Shown here in pieces: positions 25,465-34,722 of a stretch of 64,000 nucleotides of DNA. The notes under the pieces were generated by a model that saw nothing but the letters and a program-made list of their open reading frames with translations, did no database searches and was not told the DNA's origin. The translations under genes and the position numbers were made by a program. Origin of the DNA: Arthrobacter sp. ISL-95 (GTDB lineage Bacteria > Actinomycetota > Actinomycetes > Actinomycetales > Micrococcaceae); contig NZ_JAGGPR010000006.1 in NCBI RefSeq assembly GCF_018613695.1, positions 1-64,000 of the forward strand, read 5' to 3'. Each line of letters opens with the position of its first letter. The first letter of the stretch is position 1.

Positions 25465-26724
25465 TTGGCTCAGGATGAATCTGCCCCAACACGGGATGAG
25501 AGTGCCGGACGGGTGGCAGTTGGACTGGCAGGGAGAAGCCGAAACGCCGGGACCGGCCAGCGGGGTACTTCAGACGGTCTTGCCCGCTATGTCCTGGCCG
25601 CAACCTTGGCACGCACCGCGGATGGTGGAGCCGTTGTGGCAATAGTCCTGTTGGCCACAACCAGTGGTGCATCAGGGTGGTTGGCCGGGATTCTGGGTGC
25701 TTGCATCACGGCGCCGCATCTTTTCGGTCCGCTTGTAGCGCGGAGCCTCGACACAGCAAAGGATGGCAGGACGGTCATTGCGTGGGCGTGCGTGGTCCAC
25801 GGAGCGACTCTCGCGGCGGCGGTTCTCCTCTTCCGGGTGACTCCGCCCCTTGTGCCCGGGCTCTTCCTCATCGCTTCCGGGCTGGTGGGTCCACTGCTGA
25901 CAGGCGGCATCAGCAGCAGACTGGCCGCAATTGCCGGCCCGGAGAGGAACAGCCAAAGGCGCGCTCAGGGTTGGGATGTGGCCACCTACGGCATCGGCGG
26001 GACGATCGGACCGTCCTTGGTAGCGGCGGTCTCGGCCTGGGCCAATCCCGCCGCTGCAGCACTGATCATTGCAGGGTCAACGTTCGCGGCCGCTGCCGTC
26101 ATCAGGCTTTTGCCCTGTACACCTCCGGCTACGGTTGCCCCTGAAGTTCCCCGGCCTGGCCGGACACTTCTGATGATGATCTCCTACGGCCCGCTGCGTC
26201 GAACCCTCTATATGACCGTTGTGGTGGCCCTGACAGTGGCCGCATTACCCATTACGGCAGTGGCATCCACCCCGGAAATGGGCGTAGCCCCGGCCGCAGC
26301 CGGAATTCTGACAGCCGCCTACGGGCTCGGGGGACTCTTGGGCTCAGCGGGCGTCATGATCCGGCCGCTGAGAACCGACGCAGATCCGCTGATGACGTGG
26401 CTGGCGGCCGCCGTAGGGGTTGCTTTGTGCGGTGCAGCCGTAGCAGGGACATTCCCGACGGCGGTTGCAGCCTTCGCCTGTGCCGGAGTGCTGAATTCCT
26501 ACTTCTTCGCTTCCACCTTGGCAGCTCGCAGCGAATATGCGCCGCCCGCTGCGAGGGGTCAGGTATTCGTGTGGATCGGCGCCCTGAAAATCACTGCCGG
26601 ATCAGCTGGCACGGCACTGGCGGGCGCGCTCATTGCGCCTGTAACCCAGGTTCCCTTATACCTGGCTTCCGGGCTCCTTGTGCTGGCGGTCGTGATGTCC
26701 GTGGTGGACCGACACAACGATTAA
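25465..26724 (+). CDS. MFS transporter
   Basis: 419 residues, starting at TTG 25465 three bases after the aldolase stop. After a ~35-residue polar N-terminus, about 12 hydrophobic helices follow (for example ATLARTADGGAVVAIVLLAT, and LYLASGLLVLAVVMSVV at the end), with a central loop near 185-215. It lacks strong sub-family motifs. Tight linkage to the DapA-like aldolase suggests it carries that enzyme's substrate or product. Confidence 0.83.
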   Translation: MAQDESAPTRDESAGRVAVGLAGRSRNAGTGQRGTSDGLARYVLAATLARTADGGAVVAIVLLATTSGASGWLAGILGACITAPHLFGPLVARSLDTAKDGRTVIAWACVVHGATLAAAVLLFRVTPPLVPGLFLIASGLVGPLLTGGISSRLAAIAGPERNSQRRAQGWDVATYGIGGTIGPSLVAAVSAWANPAAAALIIAGSTFAAAAVIRLLPCTPPATVAPEVPRPGRTLLMMISYGPLRRTLYMTVVVALTVAALPITAVASTPEMGVAPAAAGILTAAYGLGGLLGSAGVMIRPLRTDADPLMTWLAAAVGVALCGAAVAGTFPTAVAAFACAGVLNSYFFASTLAARSEYAPPAARGQVFVWIGALKITAGSAGTALAGALIAPVTQVPLYLASGLLVLAVVMSVVDRHND

Positions 26725-26826
26725 GGTTATGCGTATGGATCTGTATCGACTTAGCGCCACGTGCTCGGTCTGAGTCCGTCGGGAGTCACCCCATCACTTG
26801 TTCACGCCCTCAGTCAGGAGTCCTCA

Positions 26827-27282
26827 ATGCCCAAGAATCCACGCGATGAGATAGACGCGCAGATTCTTTCCGAACTGAGGAGAAATGCCCGCATTAGTTT
26901 GGCCCAACTCGGCGAGAAGGTACTGCTTTCCCGTAATGCTGTGCGGCAGCGAATCGAAAGGCTGGAGCGGGACGGCTTCATCAACGGCTACACCATCAAG
27001 GAATCCGCGGGGGACGGAAGCTCCACGGTCAACGCGGTGCTCCTTATCCAGCGTCAGGACAGGATGCGGGGCGGCGATGTTATTGCCGGCCTACGGGCGA
27101 TTCCGGAGGTCACCTCCTGTGATGTAGTGAGCGGTGAGCTTGATCTGATCGCGCGGGTAGAGGCACCTGATGCAGCAAGAATCCAGGAAATCTGGCGGCA
27201 GGTGTCGGAGTTCCCTGGCGTCCGCGACATCACCACCGCACTGTCCCTCTCCACGGTTATCGATCGGCAGTTGCCTTATTAG
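26827..27282 (+). CDS. Lrp/AsnC family transcriptional regulator
   Basis: 151 residues from ATG 26827 (AGGAGT upstream). The N-terminal helix-turn-helix is DAQILSELRRNARISLAQLG followed by SRNAVRQRIERLERDGFI. The C-terminal RAM effector domain has VTSCDVVSGELDLIARVEA. Such proteins sense amino acids. It converges on the aspartase operon, which metabolises aspartate-family compounds, and may control that operon or the transporter upstream. Confidence 0.9.
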   Translation: MPKNPRDEIDAQILSELRRNARISLAQLGEKVLLSRNAVRQRIERLERDGFINGYTIKESAGDGSSTVNAVLLIQRQDRMRGGDVIAGLRAIPEVTSCDVVSGELDLIARVEAPDAARIQEIWRQVSEFPGVRDITTALSLSTVIDRQLPY

Positions 27283-27312
27283 AGCCAAGAAGGGCCAGGC
27301 AGATAAACAGGG

Positions 27313-27350
27313 GCCGGCGTTGCGGAACCACATGGTCCCGCAACGCCGGC
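27313..27350. terminator. Bidirectional terminator between the Lrp gene and the aspartase operon
   Basis: GCCGGCGTTGCGG (27313-27325) and CCGCAACGCCGGC (27338-27350) form a perfect 13-base stem with a 12-base loop, placed between two convergent genes. Confidence 0.75.
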
Positions 27351-27384
27351 GTGCTGCTGGGTGCTCTTCTTGGACGGGATCGGA

Positions 27385-28761
27385 TTAGGCCAGCATCAGC
27401 GACTCCACCTGCTCGGGCAGGAGCAGGCCTTCGGTGACGGCGAGGTCCATGACACTCTGCCCTGAAGCAAAGGCACGGTGCGTGAGCTCTGCCGCCACGG
27501 TGTAGCCCAGCAATGGGAGCAGCGCAGTGGCCTGCGCTGTGGAGGCCCTGGTCCGGGAGCGCAGCAGAGCCTCGTTTGCTTCAATGTCCTCGACGCAAAG
27601 GTCCCGCAGCACATCGGTTCCGTTGGTCAGCCATAGCAGTGATTGCAGCAGGGCGTGGGCGATGGCTGGCTCGAACGCGTTCAGTTGAAGCTGTCCGTTG
27701 TCGGCGGCCATGGTGACAGTGAGGTCGGCCCCGGCGACGAAGAAGGCAATCTGTTTGACGACCTCCGGAATTACAGGGTTGACCTTGCCGGGCATGATGG
27801 AGGAGCCCGCCTGCCTCGGCGGCAAACGGATTTCCGCGAGCCCTGTTTGCGGTCCGCTGGAAAGCAGCCGCAGGTCGCTGCAGATTTTGGAGAGTTTGAT
27901 GGCGGTGCGTTTCAGGGCTCCGGAGAACGTCATGAACGCACCGGTGTCCCACGTTGCCTCAACGAAATCGTGAGCACGCGTCAGCCGGACCCCAGTGACC
28001 TCGGAGAGCTTGTCGATGACGCGCTCAACATACAGAGGATCGGCGGTGATACCGGTGCCGATGGCTGTGGCACCCAGGCTGCACTCAAGCAACAGTGCAG
28101 CCGCTTCGCGCAACCGCCGTTGGTCTTCCTCAAGGGTCACGGAGAACGCGGTGAACTCCTGGCCGAGCGTCATCGGCACAGCATCCTGCAATTGCGTGCG
28201 ACCAATCTTCGGGATGGATGCGAACTCCCGACCCCGTTCGGCAAACGCTGCCGAAAGCAGGGCAAGACGCTTCAACAGGTCCTCCAACGCGAACACCAGA
28301 GCCAGGCGCACCGCCGTCGGATAGACGTCATTGGTGGACTGGCACTTGTTGACGTGTCCGATCGGGTCAACCACATCGTAGGACCCGCGCGGGTGGCCCA
28401 AGGCTTCCAAGGCGAGGTTGGCGATGACCTCGTTGGCGTTCATGTTGGTGGATGTTCCGGCTCCGCCTTGGATGACGTCCACCGGAAAAGCGTGGTCGAC
28501 ATCTCCGGAAGCCACCGTGTCGCAGGCCGAGGCCATGGCTTGGCCAATGTCTGCCGGGATCAGGCCCAGCTCTGCATTAGTCAGGGCCGCGGCCTTCTTC
28601 ACCAACGCGAGGGCGCGGATGAGGTGCCGGTGTGTTCCCAAGTGGATGCCGCTGATGGGGAAGTTGAGGATGGCCCGCTCGGTATGGATACCCCACAGCG
28701 CGGACTGCGGGACAGCCAAGGAGCCGAGGCTGTCTTGCTCGATTCTTACTCCTGTGGTCAT
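27385..28761 (-). CDS. aspA: Aspartate ammonia-lyase (aspartase)
   Basis: 458 residues of the fumarase/aspartase superfamily. The conserved regions are GAGTSTNMNANEV near 100, KCQSTNDVYPTA near 140 (YPTA favours aspartase over fumarase's FPTA) and the catalytic loop GSSIMPGKVNP near 315. It splits aspartate into fumarate and ammonia. It is the last gene of an operon, its ATG overlapping the aldehyde dehydrogenase stop (ATGA). Class II fumarase is the main alternative, but the gene partners fit aspartase. Confidence 0.83.
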   Translation of the reverse strand: MTTGVRIEQDSLGSLAVPQSALWGIHTERAILNFPISGIHLGTHRHLIRALALVKKAAALTNAELGLIPADIGQAMASACDTVASGDVDHAFPVDVIQGGAGTSTNMNANEVIANLALEALGHPRGSYDVVDPIGHVNKCQSTNDVYPTAVRLALVFALEDLLKRLALLSAAFAERGREFASIPKIGRTQLQDAVPMTLGQEFTAFSVTLEEDQRRLREAAALLLECSLGATAIGTGITADPLYVERVIDKLSEVTGVRLTRAHDFVEATWDTGAFMTFSGALKRTAIKLSKICSDLRLLSSGPQTGLAEIRLPPRQAGSSIMPGKVNPVIPEVVKQIAFFVAGADLTVTMAADNGQLQLNAFEPAIAHALLQSLLWLTNGTDVLRDLCVEDIEANEALLRSRTRASTAQATALLPLLGYTVAAELTHRAFASGQSVMDLAVTEGLLLPEQVESLMLA

Positions 28762-30173
28762 GAGGTGATCGCGATGACTTTAGGCTGGGTCATTTCCTCA
28801 TAGGCAAAGTGGACGCCCTCGCGGCCCATGCTGCCGTACTTGGAACCGCCGAACGGCATGGCATCATGCCGGTAGTCAGATGAATCGTTGATTATCACGC
28901 CACCAGAGTCGATCGCCCTAGCGGTGGCTAGGGCGCGGCCCAGATCCCTGGTGAAGACCCCCGCCTGCAGGGCGTATTCGGTGTCGTTGGCCAATTCGAT
29001 GGCTTCCCCGGCGGTGTCGAAAGGTTCTACCAAAACCACGGGGGCGAAAAGTTCTTCGCTCCAGGCCTCGCAATTGCGGGGGACTCCGGTCAGGACAGCG
29101 GGCGTGAGGACCGGGCCGTTCAGGGTTCCGCCCGTGAGCAGCCGAGCCCCGGCGGTCACAGCGTCATCGATCTTACGTTTCGCTTCGGCCGCGGAGGCGT
29201 TGCTGATCATAGGACCAACATCGGTTTGTTCGCTGCGCGGATCACCGGTTTTCAGTGCAGCGGTTTGGGCGACGAAGTTCTGCACGAAGGCATCAAAGAC
29301 CGATCGTTGGACAAGGATGCGCTGGGCGCCGATGCAGTTCTGCCCTGCAGCCCAAAAGGAGCCGGAGACACAGGCTTCGACGGCGGCGGGAAGGTCGGCG
29401 TCGTCGAACACGATGACAGGTGCGTTGCCGCCGAGTTCCATGGACAGACGCTTGAGACCGGCGTTCGCCGCGATCGCCCGGCCGGTTGCGAATCCGCCCG
29501 TGAAGGAGACCATGCGGACCAGCTTGGAGGAGACGATGGTTTGAGCGATCGTGCGGTTGCCCAGGACAACGGTGACGAACTCCGCTGGCAGGCCAGCCTC
29601 ACGCAGGAGGTCCACGAGGAAGGTGGCCGTCAGGGGTGTCAGCTGGGACGGCTTCAGGATGACGGTGTTGCCGCCGGCTATCGCGGGCCCGAGCTTGTGT
29701 GCCACGAGGTTCAATGCGTCGTTGTAGGGCGTGATTGCGGCGATGAGTCCCAGCGGTTCACGGGTGAACCAGCCCTGGCGGTTCTCCGAACCGGCGAAGG
29801 AATCGAACGGAACGACTTCGCCGACATTACGGCGCGTTTCAGCTGCGGACAGCTTGAGGGTGTTCGCCGCGCGGGAAACTTCCTTGCGGGCCTGCTTGAC
29901 GGTCTTGCCGGCTTCGGCAACGATCAGTTCCGCGACTTTTTGGGACCGCTCCTGAAGTAGATCCGCAGCGGTGTCCAAGATCCGGCCGCGCTCGTGGCGT
30001 GGCATGGCGGCCGCCGCGGGGGCGGCGGAAGCGGCACGGATCAGTTCCAGCTGGACGTCTGATTCGCTGCATTGGGGCAAGGTTGCCAGGACGGTACCGT
30101 CAAACTTGTTGTGCACCAGCAGATCCTGCGTTGTCACAGGGGAGTTTACTTCGGCGGTTGCTGTTTCAGGCAC
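28758..30173 (-). CDS. NAD(P)-dependent aldehyde dehydrogenase, probably acting on aspartate semialdehyde
   Basis: 471 residues from GTG 30173, chosen because it overlaps the homoserine dehydrogenase stop (GTGCCTGA); the open frame further upstream is a shadow of that gene. The active-site glutamate is in SMELGGNAPVIV and the cysteine in GQNCIGAQRI, with the cofactor segment SFTGGFATGR and the C-terminal MPFGGSKYGSMGREG. It resembles the phosphonoacetaldehyde/lactaldehyde dehydrogenase branch. Sitting between a homoserine dehydrogenase and an aspartase, oxidation of aspartate semialdehyde to aspartate is the simplest reading, but this is an inference from context. Confidence 0.8.
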   Translation of the reverse strand: MPETATAEVNSPVTTQDLLVHNKFDGTVLATLPQCSESDVQLELIRAASAAPAAAAMPRHERGRILDTAADLLQERSQKVAELIVAEAGKTVKQARKEVSRAANTLKLSAAETRRNVGEVVPFDSFAGSENRQGWFTREPLGLIAAITPYNDALNLVAHKLGPAIAGGNTVILKPSQLTPLTATFLVDLLREAGLPAEFVTVVLGNRTIAQTIVSSKLVRMVSFTGGFATGRAIAANAGLKRLSMELGGNAPVIVFDDADLPAAVEACVSGSFWAAGQNCIGAQRILVQRSVFDAFVQNFVAQTAALKTGDPRSEQTDVGPMISNASAAEAKRKIDDAVTAGARLLTGGTLNGPVLTPAVLTGVPRNCEAWSEELFAPVVLVEPFDTAGEAIELANDTEYALQAGVFTRDLGRALATARAIDSGGVIINDSSDYRHDAMPFGGSKYGSMGREGVHFAYEEMTQPKVIAITS

Positions 30174-31212
30174 GGACGGCTCCTTTAGCGAATTCGTTGA
30201 CGGCCATGATGTCGGAGATGAGTGCGTAGGCGGTCTCGACGCGACCGGCGCCCGGACCGGAAACGGTGACGGCGCCGAGTAAATCGGTGGTGAAGGACGC
30301 GGCGTTGGTGGCACCGGAAATGCCGGCGAGCGGGTGATCGGACGGCAGGGCAATGGGCTGGACGGTGGCGACCACACGGCCGTCTGCTTCACGGCGCGCT
30401 TCACCGATCAGTTTCCATCGGAGCCCGCTTGCCAATGCCTTGGCCACGTCATCGCTGGTGATGTCCTGAATACCAGTGGTTTCCACATCGCGCGGGTGAA
30501 TGCCGGCACCGAGAAGTTCGTTGGCCAAAATGGCGACCTTGAGCCGGACATCGGAGCCGCCGATGTCGGCCGTGGGATCAGCCTCCGCGTATCCGAGTTC
30601 CTGGGCTTCGGCAATAGCCTCGTCCAGGCGCAGCCCGGCTTCCATCCTGCCCAGCACGTAGTTACTGGTTCCATTCAGGATTCCCTGCACAGCCCTCAAT
30701 TCGAGACCTCCGAGCATCTTGTGTGCAAGACGGATCACAGGGGTTCCGCTCATGACGGCGCCTTCGTATTCGAAGCGCACGCCGTTGCTTGCGGCAAGCC
30801 GGCTCAGTTCCGGGCCGCTGAGAGCGACCGGTCCTTTGTTGGTGGTTACCACGTGCTTGCCCGATTCGATGGCCCACTTTACGTGCGAGACCGCTGGTTC
30901 GCCGTCGATCGGGCTGGTGAAGGTGGCCTCGACCACGATGTCGGCGGGGCTGTTCCTGATGACCTCTTCGTTGCGGGGGTCGGGGCTTCCGCCAGGGAGT
31001 CCGTCGAAGGAAGACCCGCGAGGCATCGCCAGGACGGCGTCCAAGTCGACGCCGTCGCCTTGGACCAGTGAGCCGAAGGCAAGGTCGGTGATGGCCACAA
31101 CGCGGAGCTCAAATCCGAGGGTAAGGAAACGCTGCGGTTCATCGCGAATCAGTTCTGCCAGAGCGCGGTTTACGCCTCCGAAACCGATCAGAGCCAAGTT
31201 GTAAGTAGTCAC
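30166..31212 (-). CDS. hom: Homoserine dehydrogenase without ACT domain
   Basis: 348 residues from GTG 31212 (AAGGAG upstream). The NAD(P) loop is IGFGGVNRALAE at residues 9-20. VVTTNKGPVALSG and NGTSNYVLGRME mark the active-site region, and the catalytic Lys/Asp segment is ADIGGSDVRLKVAILAN. The usual actinobacterial biosynthetic enzyme is near 430-440 residues with a C-terminal ACT domain for threonine feedback. That domain is missing, so the enzyme should not be threonine-inhibited. As first gene of hom-aldehyde dehydrogenase-aspartase it may run toward homoserine oxidation. Confidence 0.88.
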   Translation of the reverse strand: MTTYNLALIGFGGVNRALAELIRDEPQRFLTLGFELRVVAITDLAFGSLVQGDGVDLDAVLAMPRGSSFDGLPGGSPDPRNEEVIRNSPADIVVEATFTSPIDGEPAVSHVKWAIESGKHVVTTNKGPVALSGPELSRLAASNGVRFEYEGAVMSGTPVIRLAHKMLGGLELRAVQGILNGTSNYVLGRMEAGLRLDEAIAEAQELGYAEADPTADIGGSDVRLKVAILANELLGAGIHPRDVETTGIQDITSDDVAKALASGLRWKLIGEARREADGRVVATVQPIALPSDHPLAGISGATNAASFTTDLLGAVTVSGPGAGRVETAYALISDIMAVNEFAKGAVRA

Positions 31213-31476
31213 GGGATCTCCTTTGAAGGGCGGTGGTGCTGTCCTTCAAGCCTCGCTCCCGGGAGTGTCAGTTTCCTAGGTACGAATCGCTCATCGGCGA
31301 TGCCGAAACGCCCGAAAATGCAGCCGTTTTGGCCCCATCGGCCGTTGACCCGTGTTTCCCTCCCGGCAGCGTCGAAGTTCGGGCCCAGCAGGACTTACGT
31401 CGATACCCCCGTGTCCGCAAACGCCCGAGGCAGGTGCGGCGTCCAGGGTTGACCCATGCCGGACGCCGCAAGCTTG

Positions 31477-32499
31477 CTAGGAGACTGGATCGTCCTCGTG
31501 TTTCGCGGGCTTATGGCCGGCGATTGCGGCACGGACGTCGCCTTCCTCGTGTCCTTCCTTCTTCTTGCCGAACGGCAGCAGCTTGAGCAGTGGGTGCAGG
31601 ATGAGCAAGATGACCAGGCCCCAGATGGCTCCCAGGATGGCCGAGCACAGCGTGTTCACGAGCCAGGCGAGGAAGCCGCCCGCTACAGGGATCCCGGCGA
31701 AGGGTGACTCGAGTACATGAACCAGGTCATAAGGCGCGTGCCATCCGAGGTCGTATGCACCCTGCAGCATGATGTGACCACCAACCCACAACATGGCGAT
31801 GGTCCCGATGAGGGTGATGGAAGCCAACACAGCCGGCATTCCTTTGACGAGCAGGCGGCCGAAGCGCTTGGAACCCTCGGAGTCCTTGGTGGTCAGGTGC
31901 AGGCCGATGTCGTCCATTTTGACGATGAGCCCCACCGCTCCGTAAACGAGGACAGTGATCGCCACTGCCACGACCACCAGGATGAACGCCCTGACCCACA
32001 AAGACTCCGTGGCTACCTCATTCATGGCGATGACCATGATCTCGCAGGACAGGATGAAGTCGGTGGTGATGGCGCCCTTGGTCACCTTGGCCTCGGCGTC
32101 AGGTCCGCGTTGGACAGCCGGAGCCTTCTGGTGCGCGGAGTCGCCTCGGAGTTTATGCCAGACCTTCTCGGCACCCTCGTAGCAGAGGTAGGTGCCGCCC
32201 AACATGAGGATGAACGGGATGATTCCCGGAATAAAGGCGCTGATAAGCAGCAACGCCGGGAGGATGATCACCAGTTTGTTTCGCAGCGAGCCCCAGAAGA
32301 TCCGCTTGATCATGGGCAGTTCGCGGGACGGGTCCGCCCCGGATACGTACTGCGGGGTGACAGCGGCGTCGTCAATGACCACCCCGGCTGCTTTAGCCCC
32401 GGCCTTGGCGGCCCCTGCGGCGATGTCGTCCACGGATGCGGCCGCTATGCGGGCCAGGGCCGCGACATCGTCCAAAAGCGCTACCAGACCGCCGCTCAT
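31477..32499 (-). CDS. DUF808 (YedI) family membrane protein
   Basis: 340 residues. The start MSGGLVALLDDVAALARIAAASVDDIAAG is the DUF808 hallmark. About seven hydrophobic segments follow (for example LVIILPALLLISAFIPGIIPFILMLGG and AILGAIWGLVILLILHPLLKLLPF), then a charged cytoplasmic tail. The role is unknown. It stands alone between the homoserine operon and the aromatic cluster. Confidence 0.88.
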   Translation of the reverse strand: MSGGLVALLDDVAALARIAAASVDDIAAGAAKAGAKAAGVVIDDAAVTPQYVSGADPSRELPMIKRIFWGSLRNKLVIILPALLLISAFIPGIIPFILMLGGTYLCYEGAEKVWHKLRGDSAHQKAPAVQRGPDAEAKVTKGAITTDFILSCEIMVIAMNEVATESLWVRAFILVVVAVAITVLVYGAVGLIVKMDDIGLHLTTKDSEGSKRFGRLLVKGMPAVLASITLIGTIAMLWVGGHIMLQGAYDLGWHAPYDLVHVLESPFAGIPVAGGFLAWLVNTLCSAILGAIWGLVILLILHPLLKLLPFGKKKEGHEEGDVRAAIAGHKPAKHEDDPVS

Positions 32500-32633
32500 A
32501 GAACTGCCCCGTCCTGCTCATGGGCGGACAGCAGAGTATGGCTACTTAAGTAGAAACGCGTAAATGGCATGCTCGGATTATATGATGCCCGTCCCAGACC
32601 GCAGACGGACGAAACGCGCGCAAAGGGACAACG

Positions 32634-33635
32634 TCAGCCCTGGGCGCGGGCGGCCGCACCGGCAGTTCGGTTCCGGGGACGGCTCCGGGCAGCAACTCTG
32701 GTCACGGCTTCACGGCGCTCACCCACGGTATTCGCAATGCTGCCGATTCCCTCCACGTCCATCCGAACAACGTCGCCCGTCTTCAGCGGCGGGGGAGTCT
32801 TGGTGCCGTTCCGTCCCCAGAGCTCGGCCAGGCAGCCACTGCCGCAGGTTCCGGAGCCAAGGACATCCCCTGGGCGCACAACCGAGTCCTGGGACGCGTA
32901 CGCCACCAGCTCCGCGAACGGCCAGCCCATGTTGGATAGCAGATCCTGACCCAGGGGCTGCCCATTGACTTCCACGGACATGGAGATGGGGAGGAAACCT
33001 TCCTCGTCGTGCAGGTGCTCGAACTCATCGGCCGTGACGATCCAGGGTCCCAAGGTACTTGCGAAGTCTTTGCCTTTGCACGGGCCCAGGCTGACTTTCA
33101 TTTCACGACGCTGAAGATCCCTGGCCGACCAGTCGTTGAGCACGGTGTAGCCAAAGATGTGCCGGTGGGCATCTGCGGCGGTCAAGTTGCTGCCGTTGCT
33201 TCCCGGTACATGCCCGACGACGGCAGCCACCTCGGTTTCGAAGTCCAGTTCGCTGCATCCCGCCGGAACTCCAATCACCTCGCCGGTACCCGTCACGGTG
33301 TGCGGGTTGGTGAAGTAGAACGTGGGTGCCTCGTACCATTCGGTAACCACGCCGGCCACGCCGTCGATGCTTTTCCTGACACCTTCGACATGCTTTTCAA
33401 AGGCCACGAAGTCCCGGATGGTGGCCGGTACCAGCGGAACCAGCAGTTGCACCTCAGGCAGCGGAACCGCAGCTGCCGCGCGGAGCGTTTCCGCAGCAAT
33501 CTCCAGAGTGGTGGCAAGCCCGGCGTCCAGCAGCTCATTCACGGTTTGTCCGTGGGGCAACGCAAAGCAGCTGCTGCCATCCACGAACCCGGCGTAAGTA
33601 CCGCCGTCGTGATTCCAGCGCGCAATCTTGACCAT
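32634..33635 (-). CDS. Fumarylacetoacetate hydrolase family protein (FAH-1)
   Basis: 333 residues from ATG 33635 (AAGGAGGA upstream). The FAH fold shows DFVAFEKHVEGV, the metal-binding pair in LDFETEVAAVVG, GYTVLNDWSARDLQ and PGDVLGSGTCGSG. Family members split C-C bonds or decarboxylate/hydrate products of ring cleavage. This one most resembles fumarylacetoacetases of monooxygenase/dioxygenase clusters (NDWSARDLQ is typical). It is the last gene of the six-gene catabolic operon, 11 bases after the amidohydrolase. Confidence 0.85.
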   Translation of the reverse strand: MVKIARWNHDGGTYAGFVDGSSCFALPHGQTVNELLDAGLATTLEIAAETLRAAAAVPLPEVQLLVPLVPATIRDFVAFEKHVEGVRKSIDGVAGVVTEWYEAPTFYFTNPHTVTGTGEVIGVPAGCSELDFETEVAAVVGHVPGSNGSNLTAADAHRHIFGYTVLNDWSARDLQRREMKVSLGPCKGKDFASTLGPWIVTADEFEHLHDEEGFLPISMSVEVNGQPLGQDLLSNMGWPFAELVAYASQDSVVRPGDVLGSGTCGSGCLAELWGRNGTKTPPPLKTGDVVRMDVEGIGSIANTVGERREAVTRVAARSRPRNRTAGAAARAQG

Positions 33636-33645
33636 GTGTTCCTCC

Positions 33646-34722
33646 TTAGACGGTGGGTCGGACGGCCATGGTGGCCGCAGCGGTGATGCCGAGGACGGCA
33701 GCGTTCCCGGCAAGAACCTTGGCGGCATGAGCTGTGGTGAGCACGGCTGCATGGACTTCCCCGATGGGATCGTCCGAGCCCATGTCAAACGGGTAGTCCG
33801 AGCCGAGCAGCACTTGTCCGGGTCCCGCAGCTTCGAGGAGGCCGCGCAGTTCCCGGGGGCTGTGCACCAGGGAGTCGAAGAAGATTCGCCGGAGATAGGA
33901 CGACGGCGGTTCGGCGCACCGCCGTGCCTCGGGGCGCACCTTCCAGGCGCGATCTGATCTTCCTATGGTTGTTGGCAGATAGCCACCCCCGTGCGCGGCA
34001 AGAACCTTGAGGCCCGGGTGGCGGTCAAGCACACCGCTGAAAATCATGTGAGAAAGTGCCACCGCGTTCTCGGCGGGCTGGGAGACGGTATTGGACAGGT
34101 AGAAGCGGTCCAGACGTTCGTCCAGGGAGCAGCCGAAGGGATGCAGGAACACGATCGCGCCCAGTTCCACGGCCCGACTCCAGAAAGAATCAAGCCGCGA
34201 GTCTGATAGTTCAACAGTGCTGCGCTCCGGGTCTTCAGGTGTGGCAGCGAAGGAACCGATCTCCACCCCCAACAGGCCGCACTCAAGGACGGCGTGTTCC
34301 AAAGCTTCGACCATGAGATGGGGGTGTTGCAACGGCACTAAGCCCAGCCCGTTCAACCGAGCAGGTGCCTGCTGCACAAGATCGCGGACAGCGTCGTTGG
34401 CCTGCTTGGCAAGCCGCAGTGCGAGCTCTTCACCGGCAAAGTAGTAGAAGTGCGACGGCGACGGCGACACGAGTTGAACGTCCACTCCCTGGGCATCCAT
34501 ATCCGCCAGGCGACGGTCAAGATCAGTGAGCTGCGGCCACCGTTCCTTGACCATGAGGCCGGAGTTCCCCATGGATTCCGGCCCGTTCCGCCGGACTTCC
34601 AGAGCCTGCAGTTCTGCGAAGCCCTCAGGATCGGCCTGGGCAACCACCTGTTGCAGGGCAGGGATCAGAACGTGGCTGTGGACATCAACAGTAGGCTGTG
34701 GGGTTGTGTCGATGTGGTTCAT
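33646..34722 (-). CDS. Amidohydrolase family protein, ACMSD/gamma-resorcylate decarboxylase-like
   Basis: 358 residues. The N-terminal HxH is in VDVHSHVLIP, a histidine in VFLHPFG, another in VLAAHGGGYLP, and the aspartate in VLLGSDYPFDMG. These are the zinc ligands of the ACMSD-type subgroup, which mostly decarboxylates. In this cluster it may decarboxylate a ring-cleavage product or an aromatic acid. It overlaps the monooxygenase gene by 4 bases, indicating translational coupling. Confidence 0.83.
   Translation of the reverse strand: MNHIDTTPQPTVDVHSHVLIPALQQVVAQADPEGFAELQALEVRRNGPESMGNSGLMVKERWPQLTDLDRRLADMDAQGVDVQLVSPSPSHFYYFAGEELALRLAKQANDAVRDLVQQAPARLNGLGLVPLQHPHLMVEALEHAVLECGLLGVEIGSFAATPEDPERSTVELSDSRLDSFWSRAVELGAIVFLHPFGCSLDERLDRFYLSNTVSQPAENAVALSHMIFSGVLDRHPGLKVLAAHGGGYLPTTIGRSDRAWKVRPEARRCAEPPSSYLRRIFFDSLVHSPRELRGLLEAAGPGQVLLGSDYPFDMGSDDPIGEVHAAVLTTAHAAKVLAGNAAVLGITAAATMAVRPTV

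Noticed and set aside
30174..30404. N-terminal extension of the aldehyde dehydrogenase frame
   Set aside because: It lies entirely inside the homoserine dehydrogenase gene in another frame and has Pro/Ser-rich shadow composition; GTG 30173 fits the family start.
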